DNA of 60,000 nt, taken from the NCBI RefSeq assembly GCF_964340395.1, contig NC_135556.1, positions 20,063,642 through 20,123,641 of the forward strand, written 5' to 3'. Positions 25,753 through 37,700 of the stretch are shown here, piece by piece. A program made the position numbers and the translations under genes. The first letter of the stretch is position 1, and each line of letters begins with the position of its first letter. This stretch comes from Glandiceps talaboti. Its lineage: Eukaryota; Hemichordata; Enteropneusta; Spengelidae. The notes beneath the pieces were generated by a model. It searched no databases and was not told where the DNA came from. It saw only the letters and a program-made list of their open reading frames with translations.

Positions 25753-28700
25753 CTATGGGCCACTGAGGCTTATCCTTACGCTTGGGTCTGACAAAATGTT
25801 CTCTGTTTCTTCGACAGCTGACCTTTGACCTTCAGCAACGCCCATAAGTACAGGATTGACAGGTACTGAATTTGAATATTGTAAATAGTGATACATCCCA
25901 AACAGGAAGAGAATAAATCCTGAGATGAGAAAGAATCGTAGAAGTTTTAAGATGCTGCCAAGTTGATCTTCTATATGTCTGTTATGTTCCACTAGTTGTT
26001 CCAGCTGGAGGTACAAACACAAAATGAAATGAACATTAGCAAATGGGTTGCAAGAACAACAAATGTTTGGCATCAGAAAACATAGTCTCCAATGCTACCT
26101 GTATTGTGTTGTCAATTGATATGTCTGAAATATGGTCCTACAATTCATTAGCAAGTGTGTACAACTGCTGACATCAGACCATGGACGAACGGAACATGTT
26201 ACAAACAGGGAAAGTAAACAACTGAATTGGATTAATAACTCTTGAAAGTACAGAGACTTGTATTACATTTCATCATTTGATAAGAACAGTTTTATAGCCA
26301 CTTTACATAATAGTTCACTTTCACAAACAAATTTCCAGTCCCATCCCGTGGCATTTCATGCACATGTAAAGCGGCCATAAAACTGTTCTTATCAAACCAT
26401 GGTGTGTAATACAAGTCTTTGCTGTTCCAATATATTGTGCCACATGTTATTAATCCAATTCATTTATTTACTTTCCCTGTTTGTAACAGGTTCCATTCAT
26501 CCATGGTCTGATGATGTCGACAGTTGTAATAGCAATGTGTACTCATAAGATAAAGAGGTTTTAGTTGATTAAAATACAGTACTGGAGAAAATGGGACATC
26601 AACTATACATAGTAGAATACATCGATGTAAGAGACAAGGTCAGTCTGATTAGACAGCCTTTGACAACATAAATGTTGACATGCACTTAAATGTTGTCTCA
26701 ATGAGTTTGAAAGACCACTGTCACCAGTAAATGATATAAATCTAAGTAACAAGTTGATATCAGACGTACCTTGGATGTCAGTCTTGTAACTTGGCTCTGT
26801 AATGTATCAAGGTCAGCTACTTTCTTGACAGGTTCTTTGACTTGACTTTGGTCTGGTATCACTTTGTAACTACACCTCAGTCTGTACAGATTATACAAAA
26901 CAAGATGACGTGAGGATATACATATTTGACCTTTCACCTCTGACTTGTGAGGATATACATATTTGACCTTTCACCTCTGACTTGTGAGGATATACATATT
27001 TGACCTTTCACCTCTGACTTGTGAGGATATACATATTTGACCTTTCACCTCTGACTTGTGAGGATATACATATTTGACCTTTCACCTCTGACTTGTGAGA
27101 ATATACATATTTGACCTTTCACCTCTGACTTGTGAGGATATACATATTTGACCTTTCACATCTGACTTGTGAGGATATACATATTTGACCTTTCACCTCT
27201 GACTTGTGAGGATATACATATTTGACATTTTACCTCTGAACTCCACCAGGGAGGCACTGATTATGAAAAAGTCTACATGTACATTATGACTGTACTATGC
27301 CACCAGAGGGCGCTGTTTATATCATAATTGATGACTTCACTCACTTGTGTTCTATTACACTTGATGAAGGCACTTGTTTCCACAATGCTTGGACTTCTAC
27401 AGATGACTTAACTGTCTCTTGAACTTGAGTTGAAAGCACTAAGAATTTTTCCTTTCTCAGTGTGTATTCATGTCCTGAAATAAAACAAACAGCAATATTA
27501 ATGATTTCAAACTTGGCAGTATTTACCACTCTGTCTATACCTTACAATCAATAACACTGTTTTTGTGCTTATAGAAATTAAAGGGAATGTCACTCCAGGA
27601 AATAAACATACTTTCATCAACTTTGGGTTATGGAGTCATTGCATGATTTCATATTGCATGCATTTTACTTGATTGCCAAGAAACACCAAATTGAAACTCT
27701 CTTTCACCTCTATCGTTCTAGCTTTAGCACATTGATGCCCCATGTGTCTTAGCACACACATGAATATTTATTAGATGAGCAATACATATTCATGACTATT
27801 TTTCTTATGGTAATAAGCACTTAGGAGTCTTGAATATTCAATGTTAATCTAATACATATTCACTTCTGCTAAGACCGACAGAGCTACAGTATATTACAGC
27901 TAGAACAATAGGTTTGTAAAGTGTTCCAATTCAATGTTTCGTGGCAATTAATCAAAACTTTTGTGATGTGAAATCATGAAATGACTCTCTAGGGTCCAAA
28001 GTTAATGAGAATAACTTTATTTCCTGGAATGGTGATCCATTTTAAAGACTTTAAAATAAACCACATGTAATAAACAAACATTGACTCAAGTTGACACAGA
28101 CTTCTATAATTTCTATAATATTGTATATAAACACACAATACACATACCTCCCTGAAGGTGGACTTGAACATCCATTGCCTGGCCAGGTGCTATAGGACCA
28201 GCACTGGGTCTCACTCGGAATATCTCAGGTGCAGTTGTCTTTACCTGGATAAACAAATCAAATACAAACACATAGGCTGAGTTAGGTATTCTCTAATTTG
28301 TCATTTTCTCAGGATAAAATTGTAACCCTTTTGAAGGGATTGGGAGTGTAAATATCATATTAAAAGAAATGCAAGGTGAAAAAATATACAATGTGTAAGA
28401 TTTTACATCAAATCATGTCTATGGGAGACAAAAACATGTCAGGAAACCTGGTGTGTAAAGTCAGGGGTATTAAATGAAGAAAGAGATACTTTCCAGTAGG
28501 ATATATTGATGCAAACAAAGGGAACCTACAAGAACAGAAATATTGTGAGTTTGAAAAAGCTATAGTGTAAGAAAGATATTATTAATAATGGTCAGTGAAA
28601 TAACAACTTACCTTGAAAGTAACCAGTCCCTGTGTACTATTGGTCAGTCAAATGACAGCTTACCTTGAAAGTAACCAGTCCCTGTGTACTATTGGTCAGT

Positions 28701-31700
28701 CAAATGACAACTTACCTTGAAAGTAACCAGTCCCTGTGTACTATTGGTCAGTCAAATGACAACTTACCTTGAAAGCAATCAGTCCCTGTGTACTATTGGT
28801 CAGTGAAATAACAACTTACCTTGAAAGCAATCAGTCCCTGTGTACTATTGGTCAGTGAAATAACAGCTTACCTTAAAAGCAATCAGTCCCTGTGTACTAT
28901 TGGTCAGTCAAATAACAGCTTACCTTGAAAGCAATCAGTCCCTGTGTACTATTGGTCAGTGATATAACAACTTACCTTGAAAGCAATCAGTCCCTGTGTA
29001 CTATTGGTCAGTGAAATAACAGCTTACCTTGAAAGCAATCAGTCCCTGTGTACTATTGGTCAGTCAAATAACAACTTACCTTGAAAGCAATCAGTCCCTG
29101 TGTACTATTGGTCAGTGAAATAACAACTTACCTTGAAAGCAATCAGTCCCTGTGTACTATTGGTCAGTGAAATAACAGCTTACCTTGAAAGCAATCAGTC
29201 CCTGTGTACTATTGGTCAGTGAAATAACAGCTTACCTTGAAAGCAATCAGTCCCTGTGTACTATTGGTCAGTGAAATAACAGCTTACCTTGAAAGCAATC
29301 AGTCCCTGTGTACTATTGGTCAGTGAAATAACAGCTTGGGCCTCTTGGTTGTGTTGATGACCTCTGAACTCTAATTCTTCACCAGGACTACAGATTGAAA
29401 ATAGAATTAACATGTCTATATAAATGAAGGTGATTTGTTAATTTTGGTGTGTCATGTTTTCTTCAAATCAGCAAAATATTACAACACTATCAGCTTAGTT
29501 AAATTCACATGGCTGTTTTAATTGGCATTTGCAAGGTTCTGTATTAGTAACCATAATAGGTATAAGTTGGAGTAGTTGAAACTACAAATAATTCTCTCAT
29601 GTTTTTCTTTTTTTGTTGTTGTAAATTTCTTGACGAGTCTTGTAAATAGATAGACTGGGTGAGGAGAATTTGAATGGCAGTTCAGCCCCACTTACATAAT
29701 GGTTAGTAGAGGTCCTTTACTGGCATCACTTGATCTTCTGTGTCTTCTTGATCTGGGTGGAGTTACAACCTGATGACCATGGCCACCTGTCTGCAGTAGA
29801 TATCACAAAATAACAATGTCAATTTCATTGTAAGAAGTATCAAAAAATAACACTGTCAATTTCATTTTAGGAAATATCATAAAATAACACTGCTAATTTC
29901 ACTGTATAGTCCATGAGCCAGACAGGTTATTGGTACCAAAAAGTGGTACCAAACGATATTTTCACCAGTGATTTATACTGCTATTCTAATATAAAAAATG
30001 CTTGGTGGACATTCCAAATGAGTAGCTTTTGGAAATTATATGACTTTTTAATATTATGCATAGATACAGCACAATGATTAAAATTCCAACTATATCTTCA
30101 AGGTCCTTGGCTCTACCACTAATACTTAGGTTGTTTTTCTGATTATTTCCTACACTAATAAGAATTACTCTTTGTCTATTACTGATTTTTACTGTACTCC
30201 GGTGTAAGACCATGAATTGCTTTGTAAGTCAGGAGTAAGATCTTGTAGTCGATTCTAGAACGAACTGGTAACCAATGGAGTTTGGTGAGAGTAGGAGTTA
30301 TGTGTTCATATTTCTTTGACCGGGTAATGATTCTTGCAGCTGTGTTTTGTGCACGCTGAAGTTGGTTTGTGACTGATTCAGGGAGACCATACAGTAAAGA
30401 ATTACAGTAATCAAGTTTAGTGGATATAACAGCACGAATTAAAGTACAGCAATCCGCATTTGAGACGTATTGACGTATAGATCCAATGCGGCGGAGATGA
30501 CAGTACATTGATTTACATGTATTCTTGATGTGCTGGTTATACATGTGGATATTGTCAAAGAGTACACCCAAATTTCGTGCTGTTGTAACTGGTGTGATAG
30601 ACGCAGAACCAATATTGACGGAGCGAACAGGATCTGGGAGCTGATTGAATTTTGAGCGAATAACAAGAACTTCAGTTTTGCTGTCGTTGAGCTGTAATTT
30701 ATTAAGTGTCATCCATGCCTTGATATCATGGATGCAGGACTCCATACTGTGAATAGCAGTTGGTGAATCTTGATGGGAGAACGCAAGGTATAGCTCATTA
30801 TCATCAGCATACTGATGAAACTTTAAGTTATGGCGACGAATCAGATTACCGAGTGGTGCTGTATAAATTGTGAATAAAAGGGGACCGAGGACGGACCCTT
30901 GAGGCACCCCGTATTTGAGAGCTGAAGGTTCACTTGTGGCGTTTTCGATTTTTACTGCCTGGTATCTGTTTTTGAGGTAGGATTCAAACCATTTCAATGG
31001 TGTACCTGTGATGCCGAGATTTGATAGCCTATTTAGGAGTAAACTGTGGTCGATTGTATCGAATGCCGCCGAGAGGTCGAGTAAGATCAGTATGACGTAT
31101 TTTCCAGAGTCCAGTGATGTACAAATGTCACTATGAACTTTCAGAAGGGCTGTTTCGGTGCTGTGATACTTGCGGTACGCTGACTGAAGTGGCTCTTCAG
31201 AACCTATTGAAGAGGTGTGACAATGGCTGACTTGAACATGGATGGAACCTCACCAGTTTGTAGAGATAGGTTTATAACATTTGCAATGAATGGGAGAAGT
31301 GGATCAAGACATTGTTTCAGCAGTGATGTAGGAATCGGATTAAGAGAGCATGACTTGGTGGGTGATTGCATGATAAATTTCCTGACAGCATCAATATTGA
31401 CTGGTTTAAATGTTGACAAGAGTAGATGAGCTGAATACTTCACTAGAATCAAACTCTTCAACGATTATTGTAGTGTCTAGAGTGGCCCGTATGTCTTTGA
31501 TCTTCTCGGCGAAGTACTGTGAGAAACGTTCAGTGAGTTCATTAACAGATATATGCGCTGGAAGGGAGGCTTTGTTGTAAAACAGTAACGATACTGCTTT
31601 AAAAAGAGACTTCTGATTATCTGCGTTTTTCTGTATAAGATCAGTGTAGTATTTCTTCTTGGCTTGGAAAATCAGTCTGTTGACAAGTTGACAGTGATGC

Positions 31701-34700
31701 TTGTAAATTTGGTGATGAATTTCTAATTTGGTGGTGCGCCATTTACACTCACTTGATCTTCTCAGCTTTTTAGCCTGATGAATTTCACTTGTATACCATT
31801 CCGTGTTGGGACGAATGGTTTTGATCAACTTCTTTTCAGGTGCATGCTTGTCCAGAACGAGGGAGAGATTGGTATTATATTTCAAAATTGCCGATTTTAC
31901 ATCTGATGGTGTCTGATGAAAGTCGCTGATCTATGAAATATCACTGGCGAATTTGTGTGCAGAAATGGACAAAAACTTACGGTAAACCACTTGACGCCTT
32001 TGCAGTGCTGGTTTACTGAGTGTTAATGTGGCGTGTATTGGGTGATGATCGGAGAGAGGGTGGTAATTCACACAGACGGAATCAATGACATGATCAGGCT
32101 TTGTTATGATGAGGTCAAGTATGTGACCTTGGACGTGAGCTGGATTCTTTACCCACTGTTTAAGTCCGCAAGAGTCTATGATGTCATTCGGCTTTCTGGT
32201 GTTAGAATTTTCATGGTTATCAATGTGGAAATTAAAGTCACCAGCTATGAACAAATTTCCATCGTATGAATTTACTTGCTCAAGCATGGATCCAAACTCT
32301 GTGAAGAATGTTGACACGGTTAACTTGTACTTAGAATTGGGTGGTGGGCGATAGAGAATGATCAATTTAATAGTATTATTGTGGTAGGTCAAGGTAGCTT
32401 CAGTTGACTCGAAGGATTTAAATTTGTGGAGTGCTTTCCAGGAAGAAAGCTTTATTGATGACTTGTACACAAGAGCTAAGCCACCACCTGTAGCATTGAG
32501 TCGTGGACTTTGCTGGAATGAATAACCATTTGGAACACATTCATTGATGACATGCTGATCTGCATCTTCTTTCAGCCAGGTTTCAGTCACTGCAAGCAAG
32601 TCAATATTCTTTTCTGTGATGTAATCACCAACCAGACTTGCTTTGTTGCAAATGGATCTAACATTCCAGGTAGTGAGTAGTAATTTACATTTCCTGGTTA
32701 TGGGTTTGCATTGGTCATCTACAGGTGCACTGGGGTTAGGGTTCAGATCTACATCAGGTAGAATACCTGATTGTGGCTTTGTTATGACTTTGTGTTTATT
32801 TATTCCTGCCCGCTTACCTCTGTGGGTTGGTTGTCGAGTCTGCAGGTGACAGAACTTGATGACATTCCATACTGTAACTGGAAGCCTTTGATTGGCTGGA
32901 ACTCTGTTAAACAGGTGTAGCAGATGCCTAGTATACTGCATGGTAATATTAGCATATGAAAGCAATGCAGAGAACAATAGTTTGCCGGTACTATAGTAGT
33001 AGTTTCCAAGTGAAGTCTTCACCTTTCCAAAACGAATGAAGGAGAAAACTTGTCGATATGGACCGGATTTTGGTGAGCCACGTACAAAGAGAGGTGAACT
33101 GTTCATAAAGGATATATAGCAAATTCACTGTTCAACTAATTACTCCAATCGGGAAATTTAGGATAACTGAAGAACACGGTGTGGAGACTGCCAGCTAGGC
33201 GCACTACCCAATATAATATTCATTTAGTGTATACGCTTGTTTCACATATTCAGAAAGATGAACACAATGTCCAAACAGTTGGTGATATTCTCTAAGATTA
33301 TTGAATCAATCTTTTTTAATCAAGTGCGGTTGGTGATCTGCACCTAAAGATTACAAAAGGATTTGCTCACTCCTCAAGAAATAGAAGAGACTGCCAGTAA
33401 TGAGTTCCTTGGAGCAAAAGCGAAGACAGGTTCTTCATTCAGACAGACTTCAAAAATAAAAACTAAAGTCTTTCAGCATCATGAAATCAAAAGCAAAGAT
33501 CCTTCTAACACAGAATTCTCAAAAGAGATGATTATCGTTGTGGTCGAATTCTACTGATACACACAACTAGGAAGATGGATCTAAAGACATGATAAAGCAT
33601 GATGCCACTGCTGCCACCATTTCCAAATCCCACTGCTACCACATCCCACCACTGCCATTCTACCATGATAACATATCAATCATGCTAACATCACAAAATA
33701 ATGCATTAGTATCATTATTATGCAAGGGGTCCTTAGCATTTGGATCCCATACATAATAATAATTTTAGTAAATATAATAAAAATAATAACAATCATAATA
33801 TTAGTTTTTATATAGCGCTTTCCCACCCAAGCCTTTTACAATTATTATTCCTGGCTTGGAGCTATATCAGCACAACAGCCCTTTTATACTTGGGAGCATA
33901 CAATCCATTGCAGCCTTTATAAGCATATAGGATTAAAGCATTCACATCACAACCGCTATCCTACCAGGACCCCAATTATACAGAGATGGGTGGACTGAGG
34001 CATAGGCGTGGCTCAAATCTTGCCCAAGGACTTTAGCCACTCAGAAAGAAACGGTGGTGATGGGGTTCGAATGTACAACCTGCAGATTCCAAGCCAGCCA
34101 CTCTAACCATTCGCAAATCCTGACTCCACAAGTCTGAGTTCTAACCACTATGCCACAGGGAGACAGTATTAAAAAACAAATGGTTTTTGAAATATTTGAA
34201 AAAGAAGCGGGTCATGTTTTCGAGAAAGACAGTGAGGTAGGGATACTTTTTAGCATAACGTGCTTGAGGGAGGGGCATATTTATACCACAGACTGGGCTT
34301 AATTTCCTATGGCCCTCCCCACCTTTTAATTACTGAAGGCACCCTTAATTAGTTTAAACACAATCTTATAGTGTGCAAACAAAGGAATATGAGAGCCTGG
34401 ACAACTGTGAAGACAGTACATGACTGTCTCTACCAACATGCTTTTTGAGCAAACTACTTTGGAGACGATTCATTTAGATGCAGCTCCTGATGTTCCATCT
34501 GCACAAACAATGGTTGGATAAATAGAAATGGAAAGCTGAATAGCAAAAGGTAGACAGGTCCTCCAGCACCTGAAGTCCTCTTGGGATTCATTTATTGTGG
34601 ATTTCAGCATACCTGTGCACTTCAAACTTGCCATCGTATACCAAATAGACTAAAGTGTACATAGGAATGCTGCCTCCAAGATTGCAAAAGTATTATTGAG

Positions 34701-37700
34701 AGTGATGAAGAAGATTCAGTGATGCCAAAGAGGATGAAGATGAACCTAATATGCCTAGGAAATAAAGTCTTTAAAACTGTTACTCTCACTTTGTTCAAGA
34801 AACTTCAAACTCAGATCTCAATGACAATAAGAAAAGCCAGATTTAACAGTATAAATGCTTGCAAAATGATATTAAAATTTAGTTATTTTATAATCCAATA
34901 TGGCCGCCGAACACTGTATCAACTACATGTATATGGGAAAGTAAAGGAATCGGTGAATTCCCTTGCCTTGAAAACAAAATGGTGAACTGGTGAAATTTCT
35001 TTAATTATTTCAAAAGGCCCAGCTTTCATATGGCAAAGAGTTGATTGAAGTACTCTGATCTTCAGATAAATATGTCCCCAAGATGCATTCTACCTTGTAC
35101 AGTTTCCCCTTAATTTAAATGTCATGCTACATTGCATTATGGGTAATAGTTACATAATCAAACAAGTATATTTTGGGGAAAAAAACAGGCATATTTGATA
35201 ATGTATTAAACTTTAGCATAACATATATATCATGAGCACTAGATAGAGGATAACCCATACCAAAAGATAGTTTTTTGTGTGTCAAAACTGATCATGTCAT
35301 CCTCAAACATTTCTCTTAATAACCCTTCATAAGTTTTCATAGCTGGCACAATCATTTATCAGGAGACAACTAAGATACCAATTATTTCTAAAAACATTGT
35401 TTTCAAGCATTGTGTAAAGAATAAGTGCCAAAATTTCTGTTAATTCCAATAACCGTGTGTTAAAAGAAAATTGTTGTATGGATAAACATATGCAAATGAG
35501 GTAATTGATATGCAAATTATAGATTTAAAGATGTCAAACAATGTTATCTCAGTCATAATTTGATTTAATTTAATTATTTCAATGTTTTATTTATGTTGGA
35601 TTACATAAACTGTTTCAAATTTGAATTGTCATCTCTAAACCATAATCAGATTATTGATTTTTTTTATTATGTGTTATGTAACTTTAAATGAAGATTACTA
35701 CTAGAAAGCTACCAAATACAGATGTCCACCAAGCATTTTTGAAATCTACAGAAAAAATAGTCTTAGAAAAGTAATGTTTCATTTGGTACCTCATTTTGGT
35801 ACAATTGGCTAAAAATCAGGGTCTGGCTCATGGACTATGTAGGAAATATAACAAAATAACACTGTCAATTTCATTGTAGGAAATATAACAAAATAACACT
35901 GTCAATTTCACTGTAGGAAATATAACAAAATAACAATGTCAATTTCATTGTAGGAAATATAACAAAATAACACTGTCAATTTCATTGTAGGAAATATAAC
36001 AAAATAACACTGTCAATTTCAATTTGTAGGAAATATAACAAAATAACACTGTCAATTTCACTGTAGGAAATATCACACTCAATTTCACTGTTGGTAATAT
36101 CACAAGATAACACTGTCAATTTCATTGTAGGAAATATCACAAAATAACACTGTCAATTTCATTTTAGGAAATATCACAAAATAACACTGTCAATTTCAAT
36201 GTAGGAAATATCACAAAATAACAATGTTAATTTCACTGTAGGAAATATCACAAAATAACGCTGTCAATTTCACTGTAGGAAATATCACAAAATAACAGCT
36301 GTCAATTTCACTGTAGGAAATATCACAAAATAACACTGTCAATTTCACTGTAGTAGATATCACAAAATAACACTGTCAATTTCACTGTAGGAAATATCAC
36401 AAAGTAACACTGTCAATTTCATTGAAGGAAATATCACAAAGTAACACTGTCAATTTCACTGTAGGAAATATCACAAAATAACATTGTCAATTTCACTGTA
36501 GGAAATATCACAAAATAACTCAATTTCATTGTAGGAAATATCACAAAATAACACTGTCAATTTCACTGTAGGAAATATAAAATAATGCTGTCAATTTCAC
36601 TGTAGGAAATATCACAAAATAACATTGTCAATTTCACTGTAGGAAATATCACAAAATAACGCTGTCAATTTCATTGTAGGAAATATCACAAAATAACAAT
36701 GTCAATTTCACTGTAGGAAATATCACAAAATAACGCTGTCAATTTCATTGTAGGAAATATCACAAAATAACACTTTCAATTTCACTGTAGGAAATATCAC
36801 AAAATAACAATGTCAATTTCATTGTAGGAAATATCACAAAATAACACTTTCAATTTCACTGTAAGAAATATCACAAATTATTAAACATCGTCAATTTAAT
36901 TTCCAAAAGGCTGCCAAATTAACCTATGGGAGGAGCTCAGAAACATTATATACTTTGATGTACACAGCATTTATCCTCAAATATTATAATGGCAATTAAG
37001 AACAACTTATTTTGACAATGTGATGGTAACATACTATGCGCAGAGGGAAATAAAATTCCCACTATTATGTTTCTCAGAAACATCTTTTATTTGCTAAATT
37101 ATATGGATATTTATTCCGTCAAAATTAAAACATAACAGTGCAGTAATCTATTGTTGTACAAAATTAAATTTAAAGTACAATAAATTAAGTCACTGATTCA
37201 CCCTTCTTAGGTCAGAGAAGAGAGAAAAAAGAAGAGGCAAAGACAATATAGTAAACTGTAAACATGATGTACAATAACTTGACTTTACTATAAATGGCGC
37301 CCTCTAGTGACAGAAGCATACCCAGCTTAGAAATCAGTGTACACAGTTTACCATATGAAAAACAGACATAAATAATACGAGAGTATGCAAATGACTTAGC
37401 AATAGCAATGAATATTTAAATGCTTTGTGCAGATTTATTTTGTGCATAGCTGGTAGTTTGAGGGCGCTGTTACTATTGTGCTAAGTAAAGCGCAAGAAGT
37501 AGGAAATTAAATGAAAGAAGAGAACTTGCCTCTCTTTTTCTTGGTGGTGATGATGACAATAATGTTTCTATGCTATCAGCACTACAGCTCTTAATCAAAG
37601 GTGGTCTGTCTTTTTTTTCAGGTGATTCTGTGTCATCAGCAAAATGCACCTATACAAAACAGACGACAGTTTATGAAGAATTATAATGGTGTGCAAATAA

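Larger units (their letters stand above)
29907..35837. mobile_element. 5.9-kb insertion with TIRs and 4-bp target duplication, carrying a LINE and a SINE
   Basis: The left end TAGTCCATGAGCCAGAC (29907-29923) is exactly reverse-complemented at the right end (35821-35837). Further inside, 'ggtaccaaa' and 'aatgcttggtggacat' blocks also match in inverted order, giving an imperfect TIR of about 130 bp. TGTA flanks both sides, and the satellite consensus 'cactgtaggaaat' shows that this 4-bp word is present once in an uninterrupted unit, so TGTA looks like a target duplication. The interior holds a decayed LINE (30185-33106), a SINE-A (33790-34165) and repeat R1 (34770-35100). No transposase was seen. 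The superfamily is unassigned. Confidence 0.78.

Noticed and set aside
26909-36886. Regularly spaced direct repeats (37, 52 and 37 bp) that superficially look like CRISPR arrays
   Set aside because: The units are head-to-tail with no unique spacers, and they lie in introns of an animal gene. They are minisatellites.
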